This document shows, one piece after another, positions 16,662-25,195 of a stretch of DNA of 31,792 nt; the first letter of the stretch is position 1, and every line of letters begins with the position of its first letter. The DNA is taken from positions 1 to 31,792 of the forward strand of contig CAZGDR010000021.1 in assembly GCA_964524755.1 (NCBI GenBank). Reading direction: 5' to 3'. The position numbers were made by a program, and so were the translations under genes. This DNA is from JAQVOO01 sp964524755. Lineage in GTDB: Bacteria; Spirochaetota; Spirochaetia; Sphaerochaetales; Sphaerochaetaceae. A model generated the notes under the pieces. It saw only the letters and a program-made list of their open reading frames with translations, was not told the origin of the DNA and did not search any database.

Positions 16662-17855
16662 ATGTTAGAAACTCCAAAGCCTATAAAAGATGCGGGTAGA
16701 ACGGCATTAATTATTATAGCTATAATAATTGTTGGTGCGACATTAAAAATTGCTGATTCAGTAACTCTTCCCCTTGTAATTTCGTTGTTTCTATTTCTTT
16801 TATTTAATCCCCTCTTGAACCGATTAGAGAAATTAAAAATACCACGTTGGCTGGGTGTTGTTATAGCCATGGTTTTGTTGTTGGTTGTCTTGCTATTAAC
16901 CGGTTGGTTTTTCTTTTATACGATAGACCGATTGATGCAGCGTCTTCCCATGTACATTCGACGGTTTACCGTAATCGATGCCTGGGTAGCTGAAAAACTC
17001 GATTTAGAGGCGGGAACTAGTTTTCTAACCTATATTAATCTTGACTGGCAAGGGCTAATTTTGAGTTCACTTTCATCGGTGAGTGGGAAAGCCATTAATG
17101 TAGTTTCAAAGGCTTCGCTGATTTATATATTTGTCTTATTTCTTTTATTAGAACGACAATCTTTGATACCTAAACTCAAGATAGCGGCTCCTAGTGGTAA
17201 GGGGATGCGTATTGCCGTTCTCTTTGAGCGAATTAATCGTCAGATATCAAAATATTTGTTGCTTAAAGCTCTGCTGAGTCTTGCTACAGGAGTTTTGTTC
17301 TACCTTGCATGTTTGGCGACAGGCTTAGATTTTGCAGTAATGTGGGGAGTTTTGGCCTTTATCTTAAACTTTATCCCTAGTATTGGTTCTATTGTCATTA
17401 CGATTTTGACCATCATTATGGCAATCCTTCAATTTTTCCCCAATTGGGCCAATGTGATTTATGTAGCTGTCCTGATGATTTCAATCCAAACCGTGTTAGG
17501 CAATATTTTAGATCCTCGTATCCAAGGTGTGCAACTGAATCTCAGCCCTTTTGTGATTCTGGTGTCTCTATCTCTTTGGGGTTTCATTTGGGGTGTTGCC
17601 GGTATGTTTTTAGCCGTTCCTATCACTAGTATTGTGCAGATTGTCTGTGCTAACGTCCAATCTCTGAAGCCTGTGGCGGTGATGATTGGCAGTGGCCGCT
17701 CGTATCGAAAGATTGTGGAAGAAGAGAAACGTAAGGCGCGGGAGCGTGCTAAGCGACGTGCCGAACGAGAGAAGAGAAGGTCTGCCAGAGGTCACCACAA
17801 TACAAAAGCCCATGCTCAGACTGTTGTTGAAGGTCAGGAAGAGCTGGATGAATGA
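16662..17855 (+). CDS. AI-2E family transporter-like membrane protein
   Basis: 397 residues from ATG 16662; an upstream ATG at 16554 lies inside the divergent gene and is rejected. The PF01594-type layout is clear: an N-terminal pair of helices (TALIIIAIIIVGATLKI, VTLPLVISLFLFLLFNPLL), a further helix, a soluble middle part, then the conserved FILNFIPSIGSIV and QTVLGNILDPRIQG, with GVAGMFLAVPI near the end. Family members include proteins linked to autoinducer-2 export and ion antiport, so the substrate is not known. The last 70 residues are a highly charged tail (EEEKRKARERAKRRAEREK) that is not part of the family core. Only a weak GAGA stands before the start. The last eight bases overlap the MutY-like gene, so they are co-transcribed. 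Confidence 0.9.
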   Translation: MLETPKPIKDAGRTALIIIAIIIVGATLKIADSVTLPLVISLFLFLLFNPLLNRLEKLKIPRWLGVVIAMVLLLVVLLLTGWFFFYTIDRLMQRLPMYIRRFTVIDAWVAEKLDLEAGTSFLTYINLDWQGLILSSLSSVSGKAINVVSKASLIYIFVLFLLLERQSLIPKLKIAAPSGKGMRIAVLFERINRQISKYLLLKALLSLATGVLFYLACLATGLDFAVMWGVLAFILNFIPSIGSIVITILTIIMAILQFFPNWANVIYVAVLMISIQTVLGNILDPRIQGVQLNLSPFVILVSLSLWGFIWGVAGMFLAVPITSIVQIVCANVQSLKPVAVMIGSGRSYRKIVEEEKRKARERAKRRAEREKRRSARGHHNTKAHAQTVVEGQEELDE

Positions 17856-18741
17856 GAGTAGTACAGCCTTTTTGCTTGAACCGGTTGTGCTGAGTGAGCT
17901 TGACCCTGCTTCTGCACAAGAGGCGCTGAGACGTTTAGCGGATCATATTTGGATGTTCTATCGGGAACATGGCCGCTCTTTTCCCTGGCGTGAAACAGAG
18001 GACCCCTATCGTATCCTTCTTTCCGAACTCATGCTGCAACAAACTCAAACTGAACGAGTGTTACCTAAATATAATCTGTTTCTTGCCAATTGGCCCAACT
18101 TTGAAGCGTTAGCTGAGGCGACATTATTGGAGATTCTCTCGGCATGGAAAGGGCTTGGTTATAATCGGCGAGCACTTGCTTTACGCACTATTGCGCAAAA
18201 GAGTGCTGACTATGGTTGGACTCTTCCCCGTGATTATGAGAAATTATTGGAGCTGCCCATGGTGGGCCCTGCTACTGCAGCGGCAATTATGGCTTTTTCA
18301 TTTCAAAAACCATCTATTTATCTCGAGACCAATATACGTCGTGTGTTAATTCACCAATTACATCAGGGCGAAGAGAACCTTAGTGATCGACAATTGCGCA
18401 AGGAATTAGATTTACTCTTAGAGTTTCAAGATGATTACAAGCACTGGTATTATGGTTTTATGGATTATGGAGTCTATTTGAAAACACAGATTATAAATCC
18501 GAATCGTCGTAGTGCCCATTATACGCGCCAAGCTAAATTTGAAGATTCTAACCGCCAGATTCGTGGCATGTTGCTCACGGTATTTACCCAGCAAGGGCCT
18601 CAAGATTTCTCACACATATGTGAGCAACTCTCCTTTCCCCCTAACCGGATTCAAGCTTGTCTCTCCGCATTGGAACAGGAGGGCTTTATAATGCAGGTAT
18701 CTGAATCTACACCACGTTATGGTATCTCCTCAGATCGTTGA
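17848..18741 (+). CDS. MutY/Nth-type DNA glycosylase, variant without iron-sulfur cluster
   Basis: 297 residues from ATG 17848, with AGGAAGAG just upstream and an eight-base overlap with the preceding gene. The helix-hairpin-helix glycosylase core is clear: FPWRETEDPYRILLSELMLQ then QTQTERV (E60 matches the catalytic Glu of MutY), WKGLGYNRRAL at 100-110 and LPMVGPATAAAIMAF, the HhH loop. Two departures stand out. The catalytic Asp of the LDGNV motif is Glu here (YLETNIRRV, E160). The four-cysteine [4Fe-4S] motif is missing; the region reads NPNRRSAHYTRQAKF, and the protein has only two cysteines, both near its end. Such cluster-free MutY-like proteins form a known subgroup. A/G-mismatch repair is likely but not proven. 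The stop overlaps the convergent transporter gene by 12 bases. Confidence 0.88.
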   Translation: MNESSTAFLLEPVVLSELDPASAQEALRRLADHIWMFYREHGRSFPWRETEDPYRILLSELMLQQTQTERVLPKYNLFLANWPNFEALAEATLLEILSAWKGLGYNRRALALRTIAQKSADYGWTLPRDYEKLLELPMVGPATAAAIMAFSFQKPSIYLETNIRRVLIHQLHQGEENLSDRQLRKELDLLLEFQDDYKHWYYGFMDYGVYLKTQIINPNRRSAHYTRQAKFEDSNRQIRGMLLTVFTQQGPQDFSHICEQLSFPPNRIQACLSALEQEGFIMQVSESTPRYGISSDR

Positions 18742-19656
18742 AGTAACTTTTAGGATACGATTTTCTTGCCAATCAACCCAAACATTACCCAACATTCCCG
18801 CTAATATAATAAGAGCTCCCCACAACAATCTCGGACTGAATAGATCAAGTAAGTAGTAGTCAATGATGATAGAAGTTATAATTTGTGAGGAACTTAATAA
18901 AAGTGCTGAGTAGATAGCTGGTAATTTTGGGATTATATAATTAGAGCCGGAGACCACAAACACGGCCAGTAGTCCCCCTCCGAGGATAAGAGGCAGAGGA
19001 ACTTGGTCGATCTGCGAAAGGGCCTCTAGAGTCGGCTTAGCGGCGGTTAACGCATAGACGATGACAGCGAGGATAAAGCCACTGATTACATTGTGTCGAG
19101 CACTGTAAAACACCCCCTTATAGGCTGCAAAGCGCGAGTTGTAGACCATTTGTATGATGGTGATGATACCGGTAAGGATGCCTATGATTACGTAGGGGAG
19201 AGCAAAGGTTCCCCCTTGGGAGGCCATGACGGCAATGCCGATAAAACTGATGGTCAACGTGAGTGTTTTACGCTTGCTTATAGGGTAGGTCTTTCTCCCC
19301 ATGAAGCCGGTAAGATCAAAGAGAAGGGAACCCAAAGATTGACCGAAGACTGCGGTTGCCATAGCTAAAGAGGCGCCTATATTGGTAATTGTTATAAAAT
19401 TTGAATTGATGATAATAAATCCAAAGGTCCCACCAAACCAAAGGTACCAAGGAGCTTTCTTGCGCTGTGCTGGTTTACCACGTGTAATACGTAACCCGAG
19501 TAATATAAAAGAGATGAGAATTATACCAATGCCATGATTAAAAAGAAATGAAACAGCCATAGTAGAAACTTCGCCAAAGCGAGTATTAAAGACTACCATA
19601 CATGAAATCATGCTTCCTATCGCGCTGGCAAGAAAATAATTAATTGCTTTATGCAT
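18730..19656 (-). CDS. DMT-superfamily transporter, two-domain YdcZ type
   Basis: 308 residues with about ten hydrophobic helices. The segment PWYLWFGGTFGFIIINSNF followed by GASLAMATAVFGQSLGSLLF matches the YdcZ (DUF606) signature, in which a tryptophan-rich turn is followed by a GQ-containing helix. YdcZ proteins are often about 150 residues with five helices; here the two halves are joined in one chain. Substrate unknown. The ATG at 19656 has no Shine-Dalgarno site; a TAAACT six bases and a TATGAT eleven bases upstream suggest a very short or absent leader. Its stop overlaps the end of the MutY-like gene by 12 bases on the other strand. Confidence 0.82.
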   Translation of the reverse strand: MHKAINYFLASAIGSMISCMVVFNTRFGEVSTMAVSFLFNHGIGIILISFILLGLRITRGKPAQRKKAPWYLWFGGTFGFIIINSNFITITNIGASLAMATAVFGQSLGSLLFDLTGFMGRKTYPISKRKTLTLTISFIGIAVMASQGGTFALPYVIIGILTGIITIIQMVYNSRFAAYKGVFYSARHNVISGFILAVIVYALTAAKPTLEALSQIDQVPLPLILGGGLLAVFVVSGSNYIIPKLPAIYSALLLSSSQIITSIIIDYYLLDLFSPRLLWGALIILAGMLGNVWVDWQENRILKVTSTI

Positions 19657-19696
19657 GGGGGCAGTTTATCATAAGGGTGGTCGTTTCGGAAGTAAC

Positions 19697-19725
19697 TTGT
19701 GCTTGTTAACTGCTAGTTGTACACT
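19697..19725 (+). promoter_or_regulatory. Probable promoter of the 5'-nucleotidase gene
   Basis: TTGTGC, a 17-base spacer and TACACT, 58 bases before the ATG at 19784. Confidence 0.45.
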
Positions 19726-19783
19726 AATCAAGAAAGAGAATAGAAACTATGGAAGTGCTGCCTTTACAGGCAAGGAGGAATCC

Positions 19784-21691
19784 ATGAAGAGAAAATTACT
19801 GATTTCGACGATACTGATCGTCGCCTTCATAGGGATGGTACTGGTTGGTTGTTCCTCCACAAAGATGGTTCAACCGATTGCTCCGGTAGCAGAAGTAGAA
19901 GAAAAGGTCATACCCGTAGAGGGTGTACCGACGGCAGAGGCTATACCCGAACCAGTAGCCGTCGAGCCTCCTGTAGAGGTTGTTTCATCCGTTTCTGAAA
20001 AGGTTATCAAACTGATTAGCACGAGTGATATCCACGGAAATATTTTTCCTTATGATTTTATTCGTGACACTGAAGCAGCTACGAGTCAGCTTCATGTTGC
20101 TTCGTTCGTAGAGCAAGAACGGGCCAAGGATCAAGCCGTCATTCTGCTTGATAATGGCGATGTACTGCAGGGACAACCTTCAGTCTATTATTATAACTTT
20201 GTCCAAACTGAGACTTCTCATATTGTTCCTGCAATTATGAATGACATGCGCTATGATGCTGCCTCTGTAGGCAATCATGACATTGAAGCCGGTCCAGATG
20301 TGTATCTACGGGTAGCTCAAGAAGCTAACTATCCCTACTTAGCAGCTAACGCAGTCTCTATAGCGACAGGTGAGCCTGTCATAGACCCCTATACAATCAT
20401 CGAGCGAGATGGAATGCGGATTGCAATACTGGGGATGACGACTCCCTATATTCCTAAATGGCTCCCGCAAAATTTGTATGAGGGCGTGCGTTTTGAGGAT
20501 TTAGTTGATACGGCTGCTACATGGGTCCCTATTATTCAAGAACGAGAAAATCCTGATTTGGTAGTGGGCTTATTCCATGCAGGAGTTGATGAGACCTACA
20601 GTGGAGATGCAGCTGAAAAGGGCAATGAAAATGCGAGCAAACTCGTTGCTCAGCGAGTCGAGGGATTTGATGTTATTTTCTCAGGGCACGATCACCAAGA
20701 TACTAACATGGTTGTACAAAGTCCTTCAGGCAAAGAGGTGGTGATTGTTGGTGCAATGGACGCTGGTCGTTCAGTCGCCGTGGCTACGGCTACTTTCACC
20801 TATGATGAGGGTTCCCAGAAATATGTAAAAAAGGCTGTCTCAGGTGAGACCGTCATGATGCAAGAGTATAAAGCTGACGCCAAACTTCTGGGAAAATACC
20901 AAGCACAGATGGATGAAGTAAAGAAGTGGGTCTCCCGGCAGGTGGGGACGATTAGTGAGACGATCTCTTCACGCGATTCTATTTTTGGGGATTCAAAATT
21001 TGTTGATTTGATCCATCAGATTCAATTAGAGAAGACTGGTGCCGATATTTCAATATCAGCTCCTCTTTCGATGGATGCTACTATCAAAAAAGGGCCAGTC
21101 TATGTTCGAGATATGTTTAGCTTGTATCCGTATGAAAACTTATTGTTCTCAATGGAAATGTCGGGTCAAGAATTGAAGATGTTCCTAGAGTATTCTTATG
21201 CCAATTGGTTTAGCCAGATGAAATCATTAGATGATGATCTCATTAACTTCAAGCGTGATGCAGAAGGGAACCTCATCTTTAACACCCGTTACAACACTTA
21301 TGATACGGCTACCCGCTATTACAATTATGATAGCTTTGCGGGAGTAAATTATGTTGTAGATATCACCAAGCCGGCAGGCCAACGAGTCACTATCAAAACA
21401 ATGAGTTCTGGTGCTCCATTCGCTTTGGATAGGACGTATAAGGTCGCCATTAACTCCTATCGGGCCCAGGGCGGAGGAGGTCACTTGGCTGCTGCAGGAA
21501 TTACGAGTGCGATGGCTTTAGATCGAATTCTCTACTCAACTGATAAAGATTTGCGTTTCTATCTCATGGAGGCTTTTGAGTCGACAGATGAGATCGTGCC
21601 GACTGTCGATAATAACTGGCTGGTCATTCCAAATTTGTGGGTCCAGCGGGGAATGAAGAATTCTTACCCCAAGTTATATCCAAATAAGTAA
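19784..21691 (+). CDS. 5'-nucleotidase/UshA-family lipoprotein
   Basis: 635 residues from ATG 19784, which has AAGGAGGAA upstream; the frame is open further upstream but without a start signal. Lipoprotein signal MKRKLLISTILIVAF to VLVGC, lipidated C23, then a P/E/V-rich linker (about 30-75). The metallophosphatase domain shows every metal motif: STSDIHGN, LLDNGDVLQG, SVGNHDIE, GLFHAG and FSGHDHQD. The C-terminal 5'-nucleotidase domain has VRDMFSLYPYENLLFSMEMS and YRAQGGGGHLAAAG. Such enzymes dephosphorylate nucleotides or 2',3'-cyclic nucleotides outside the cytoplasm, for scavenging nucleosides and phosphate. It stands alone between a promoter and a ten-pair hairpin. The exact substrate is uncertain. 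Confidence 0.94.
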   Translation: MKRKLLISTILIVAFIGMVLVGCSSTKMVQPIAPVAEVEEKVIPVEGVPTAEAIPEPVAVEPPVEVVSSVSEKVIKLISTSDIHGNIFPYDFIRDTEAATSQLHVASFVEQERAKDQAVILLDNGDVLQGQPSVYYYNFVQTETSHIVPAIMNDMRYDAASVGNHDIEAGPDVYLRVAQEANYPYLAANAVSIATGEPVIDPYTIIERDGMRIAILGMTTPYIPKWLPQNLYEGVRFEDLVDTAATWVPIIQERENPDLVVGLFHAGVDETYSGDAAEKGNENASKLVAQRVEGFDVIFSGHDHQDTNMVVQSPSGKEVVIVGAMDAGRSVAVATATFTYDEGSQKYVKKAVSGETVMMQEYKADAKLLGKYQAQMDEVKKWVSRQVGTISETISSRDSIFGDSKFVDLIHQIQLEKTGADISISAPLSMDATIKKGPVYVRDMFSLYPYENLLFSMEMSGQELKMFLEYSYANWFSQMKSLDDDLINFKRDAEGNLIFNTRYNTYDTATRYYNYDSFAGVNYVVDITKPAGQRVTIKTMSSGAPFALDRTYKVAINSYRAQGGGGHLAAAGITSAMALDRILYSTDKDLRFYLMEAFESTDEIVPTVDNNWLVIPNLWVQRGMKNSYPKLYPNK

Positions 21692-21706
21692 TTAATATAT
21701 TCTTAC

Positions 21707-21737
21707 CCGAGGAGATCGCTGTAAACAATCTCCTCGG
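21707..21737 (+). terminator. Ten-pair hairpin after the 5'-nucleotidase gene
   Basis: CCGAGGAGAT at 21707-21716 and ATCTCCTCGG at 21728-21737 pair perfectly around an 11-base loop, 15 bases after the stop. No T-run follows directly, so it may end transcription inefficiently or protect the 3' end of the message. Confidence 0.55.
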
Positions 21738-21743
21738 CTATAG

Positions 21744-21772
21744 TGGACAGTTTTTGACAGCATCGTTACACT
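21744..21772 (+). promoter_or_regulatory. Probable promoter of cobT-cobU-cobS, leaderless geometry
   Basis: TGGACA, a 17-base spacer and TACACT; the ATG at 21779 begins exactly six bases after the -10. The short upstream region leaves no room for a cobalamin riboswitch. Confidence 0.52.
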
Positions 21773-21778
21773 GTGGCC

Positions 21779-22864
21779 ATGAAAATACGCTATGAAGTTC
21801 CCTCTGTTACTCCTCGATCAACAGAATTAGCAAGGCAAGCTTGGTTAGCTTGGGATGCGAAGGCTAAACCGCAACTCTCTTTAGGACGTTTAGAACAGAT
21901 TGCTGTCGATATTGTATGTATGCGAGAATCGCTTACACCGCATTTGAAAAATCCTTGTATGTTCCTATTTGCTAGTGATCATGGGATTGTGCAGGAAGGG
22001 GTAACTTCAAGTCCTCAGGAAATAACTTGGCAGCAATGTGAGAACTTTGCTCGAGGTGGTGGTGCTATTGGATTGATGTGTACCAATAACGGACTTGATT
22101 TACAGGTTGTTGATATCGGAGTCGCCCATGATTTCGCTCCCAGTCTAGGAATCCTCTCTAAAAAAGTAGCCTATGGAACAGAAAACTTCGCCCGTCAGCC
22201 AGCCATGACTCCTGAGCAATGTGAACAAGCTCTATTGACAGGGCAAGAGTTGGTACAAAAAGCCCAGCATGACGGGTATGCGGTAGTGGCCTTTGGTGAA
22301 ATGGGAGTGGGTAACACTTCCAGTGCTTCAGCTCTTATGGCCAGCGTCACAGGATATGATGTTCGCCATTGTACAGGCAAGGGGGCTGGGCTGAGTGAAA
22401 GTGGGCTTGCCCATAAAATGGCTGTATTGTATAAGGCTCTTGAATTGCACGGGAGGCCAGAAGATCCACTGGAAGCATTACGCATTTTTGGTGGCTTTGA
22501 AATTGCTGCTATGGTGGGTGGAATGTTAGAGGCTGCTCATCTAAAGCAAGTGATTTTAATTGATGGTTTTATTACTACTGTGGCTGCTCTTATTGCTATT
22601 TCAGTGGCCCCAGCAGCCAAGGATTTTATGATTTTTTGCCATAAATCGGGGGAGAGTGGCCATGGGGCACTACTTGAATATCTTGCTGTAGATCCTCTTT
22701 TATCACTTTCCATGCGACTAGGAGAAGGTTCAGGAGCTGCCTTAGGCTGGCTAGTCATACGTCAAGCAATGGATCTCTATCTCTCTATGACGAGTTTTTC
22801 GCTCGCTCAGGTAACCGACTCGGTTGCTTTATTAAAAGAACAAGGAGTTGATTCTCATGCCTAA
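21779..22864 (+). CDS. cobT: Nicotinate-nucleotide:dimethylbenzimidazole phosphoribosyltransferase
   Basis: 361 residues from ATG 21779. A GTG at 21773 would add two residues but touches the -10 box. CobT makes alpha-ribazole phosphate from nicotinate mononucleotide and a lower-ligand base, for the nucleotide loop of cobalamin. Visible are LFASDHGIVQEGVTSSPQE, the loop GEMGVGNTSSASAL, GKGAGLSESGLAHK and, near the end, RLGEGSGAALGW with the catalytic Glu at 316 (Glu317 in Salmonella). There is no Shine-Dalgarno site before the start. The last eight bases overlap cobU, so cobTUS is one operon. Confidence 0.95.
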   Translation: MKIRYEVPSVTPRSTELARQAWLAWDAKAKPQLSLGRLEQIAVDIVCMRESLTPHLKNPCMFLFASDHGIVQEGVTSSPQEITWQQCENFARGGGAIGLMCTNNGLDLQVVDIGVAHDFAPSLGILSKKVAYGTENFARQPAMTPEQCEQALLTGQELVQKAQHDGYAVVAFGEMGVGNTSSASALMASVTGYDVRHCTGKGAGLSESGLAHKMAVLYKALELHGRPEDPLEALRIFGGFEIAAMVGGMLEAAHLKQVILIDGFITTVAALIAISVAPAAKDFMIFCHKSGESGHGALLEYLAVDPLLSLSMRLGEGSGAALGWLVIRQAMDLYLSMTSFSLAQVTDSVALLKEQGVDSHA

Positions 22865-23396
22865 ATGTAACATAACACTCGTCATTGGGGGCGCCCGGAG
22901 CGGGAAGAGTCGCTATGCTGAAAACTTGGTTAAACAGATAGAAGGTAAGCGGATCTATATCGCAACGGCTGAGCCTTTTGATGATGAGATGCGCGAGCGT
23001 ATTGCCCGTCATCAGGAAGCTCGAAAGGGTTTCTTTGCATCAACCATTGAAGAGTCTCTCGATTTAGCTAAAGCTGTAAGTTCACTTGATAATTCGGTTA
23101 CAGTAGCCCTCATAGATTGTGTGACGGTATGGATGGGAAACCTTTTACACTATCGCGGAATGCTGGATGAGTATGAAGAGGTTAAGGCTTTTTTTGAAGT
23201 GGTACAACACAATCATACACATCTTGTAATTGTGACCAATGAAGTGGGGCAAGGTATCGTACCCGCTACCGAAATGAGTCGTCATTTCCGTGATCATGCC
23301 GGTTGGTTGAACCAAGGGTTAGCGGCGATTGCTGATACAGTAGTTTGGATGGTGGCAGGAATCCCTGTTTGCATCAAAGGAGTACTAGAGTCATGA
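22857..23396 (+). CDS. cobU: Adenosylcobinamide kinase / adenosylcobinamide-phosphate guanylyltransferase
   Basis: 179 residues from ATG 22857 with AAGGAG upstream. CobU phosphorylates adenosylcobinamide and attaches GMP to give adenosylcobinamide-GDP, using a histidine carrier. The P-loop GGARSGKS is at 11-18, the guanylylated histidine is probably H52 in ERIARHQEAR, followed by DCVTVWMGNLL and VTNEVGQGIVP. The length is typical. It overlaps cobT by eight bases and shares an ATGA start/stop with cobS, which points to coupled translation of the three enzymes. Confidence 0.95.
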   Translation: MPKCNITLVIGGARSGKSRYAENLVKQIEGKRIYIATAEPFDDEMRERIARHQEARKGFFASTIEESLDLAKAVSSLDNSVTVALIDCVTVWMGNLLHYRGMLDEYEEVKAFFEVVQHNHTHLVIVTNEVGQGIVPATEMSRHFRDHAGWLNQGLAAIADTVVWMVAGIPVCIKGVLES

Positions 23397-24148
23397 AAGG
23401 TTGTGGTTTAGCCAGTGCTGTGCGGACATTGACGATCTTTCCATTTCCAGGAAAGGAGAGCGACAGTCCTGCCAGTACCCTCTATTGGTTTGTCCCTATT
23501 GGTGCATTTTTGGGGTTTGTCTTGTATGGAGTTGCTCTGCTACTTCAACCTTTCGAGGTCCCTTTCTTAGCCAGTTCATTACTCGTAGGCTTACTCGCGT
23601 TTCTGACGCGAGCTTTTCATTTAGATGGCCTTTGCGATATGTTCGATGGCTTTGGTGGTGGTTGGACTAAAGAGCGCAAGCTGGAGATTATGAAGGATTC
23701 GAACGTAGGAGCCTTTGGAGTTATTGTCTTGATTATCACTCTCCTCGTTAAGGTCAGTGCGATGGCCGTAGTAATTGAGCGGGGTGGGATGGCTACCCTT
23801 GTCTATGTTCCTTTGTTATCACGATTTTTTGTAGTAGCCCAATCTGTATGTAATTCCTATGCCCGCAAAGAAGGTGGGACCGCAGCTCGCTCGGTTACTG
23901 AAGGTCGTCTTCGTCATGTCCTTGTAGCTGGAATTTGGGTTGTTTTGGCGGTAGTCTTGTTCAAACACATACCCCTGTTAAGATTGGTTATGATGGCCGG
24001 ATCAGGCGTTGTTATGACGATTATAGTGGCCTGCAAGTCCCGTAAGCACATTGGAGGTGTAACGGGAGATATTTTGGGAGCGACGGTAGAATTAAGTGAA
24101 GCTAGTATGCTGGTAGTAGCTGCACTCATGATACCCTTGCCATTCTAG
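23393..24148 (+). CDS. cobS: Adenosylcobinamide-GDP ribazoletransferase (cobalamin synthase)
   Basis: 251 residues, a polytopic inner-membrane enzyme that joins adenosylcobinamide-GDP to alpha-ribazole (phosphate) in the last assembly steps. The conserved motif HLDGLCDMFDGFGGG (about 80-94), then KDSNVGAFGV and near the end GGVTGDILGATVELSEA are all present, with about six helices between. The start is set by the ATGA overlap with the cobU stop at 23393-23396. No cobC or cobD gene follows; a Gfo/Idh/MocA oxidoreductase with its own strong ribosome site begins 41 bases later. Confidence 0.95.
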   Translation: MKGCGLASAVRTLTIFPFPGKESDSPASTLYWFVPIGAFLGFVLYGVALLLQPFEVPFLASSLLVGLLAFLTRAFHLDGLCDMFDGFGGGWTKERKLEIMKDSNVGAFGVIVLIITLLVKVSAMAVVIERGGMATLVYVPLLSRFFVVAQSVCNSYARKEGGTAARSVTEGRLRHVLVAGIWVVLAVVLFKHIPLLRLVMMAGSGVVMTIIVACKSRKHIGGVTGDILGATVELSEASMLVVAALMIPLPF

Positions 24149-24189
24149 GGCAATCAGTGCACTATTGGCACTAGGTAAGGAGGCTAACT

Positions 24190-25194
24190 ATGAAAAAAAG
24201 TCGTTGGGGCATTTTAGGTGCTGCGGACATTGCACGTAGGCAATTGATTCCTTCATTACAAGCCAGTAAGCAGTGTGATTTAGTGGCAGTAGCTTCACGG
24301 AATAAACAAAAAGGTGAAAAGTTCGCCAAGGACAATAAAATACCAGTGGCGTATGGTTCCTATGAAGAGTTATTAGCTGACCCTTCCATAGATGTAATTT
24401 ATAATCCTCTCCCTAATCATCTCCATGTTGAGTGGACGCGTAAAGCAGTTGAAGCCGGTAAACATGTACTGTGTGAGAAGCCATTAGCGCTGAATGTAGA
24501 AGATGTGGAGCAATTAATAAAACTGCGTGATTCAAGTGGTAAATTGATTGGTGAAGCATATGCTATGTTACACCAACCACGTCTCCAGTCACTGAAAAAA
24601 TTATTAGCAAGTAATAAGATTGGGACCCTAGTGAGCGCGCATGGATCTTTTTACCTCTATAATGATAACCCTCACGATATCCGCAACTCGTACGCCTGTG
24701 AGCAGGGTGGTGGCGCTTTGTGGGATATTGGTGTGTATCCTATTACAGTAGGTCGGTGGATGTTTGGTGAAGAGCCCTCAGAAGTTGCTTGCGTCATGGA
24801 CTTGGATCCTCAGCTTAAGGTAGATTATCATACCACAGGAATTTTACGATTCCCTGCGGGTGGACAGATGAGTTTTGCTTGTGGTATGCGTCATCCTCTT
24901 CACACCGCCATGAGGTTTTACACCAATAGTCACCGCGTGGATGTGGGTAGAACCTATTTTAGTGATCCCAAGGGACAGACTATTTTTGAGGTTCTTGCCG
25001 ATGAACAAGAGCCCAAAACAAAGACGTACAGTTTTGAGCCTGTAGATCAGTATCAGGCAGAGTGTGATAATTTCGCGTTAGCGAGTCAGGGAGGAGCTCC
25101 TTTTGCGGGATCTCTAGAACATACATTAGCGAGTACGAAAGTATTAGTGGCTTTATTCAAAGCTGCCAAAAGTCATAAGTTTGAGAGTGTGTGA
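24190..25194 (+). CDS. Gfo/Idh/MocA-family oxidoreductase
   Basis: 334 residues with AAGGAGG nine bases before the ATG. The N-terminal Rossmann fold reads GILGAADIARRQLIPSL, with the SRN turn in AVASRNKQKGEKF that suits NADP(H). The family motif CEKPLALNVEDVEQL (about 96-110) holds the catalytic lysine, and GEAYAMLHQPRLQ follows. The C-terminal sheet domain includes GGGALWDIGVYPI, which places it among sugar or dihydrodiol-type dehydrogenases of this family. The substrate cannot be told. thrH starts one base after the stop. Grouping with cobTUS upstream is probably by position only. Confidence 0.92.
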   Translation: MKKSRWGILGAADIARRQLIPSLQASKQCDLVAVASRNKQKGEKFAKDNKIPVAYGSYEELLADPSIDVIYNPLPNHLHVEWTRKAVEAGKHVLCEKPLALNVEDVEQLIKLRDSSGKLIGEAYAMLHQPRLQSLKKLLASNKIGTLVSAHGSFYLYNDNPHDIRNSYACEQGGGALWDIGVYPITVGRWMFGEEPSEVACVMDLDPQLKVDYHTTGILRFPAGGQMSFACGMRHPLHTAMRFYTNSHRVDVGRTYFSDPKGQTIFEVLADEQEPKTKTYSFEPVDQYQAECDNFALASQGGAPFAGSLEHTLASTKVLVALFKAAKSHKFESV

Positions 25195-25195
25195 T

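Noticed and set aside
21754..21759. TTGACA as the cobT -35 box
   Set aside because: Bases 16-18 downstream hold no -10-like hexamer (the ATG region), whereas TGGACA at 21744 pairs with TACACT at a 17-base spacing.
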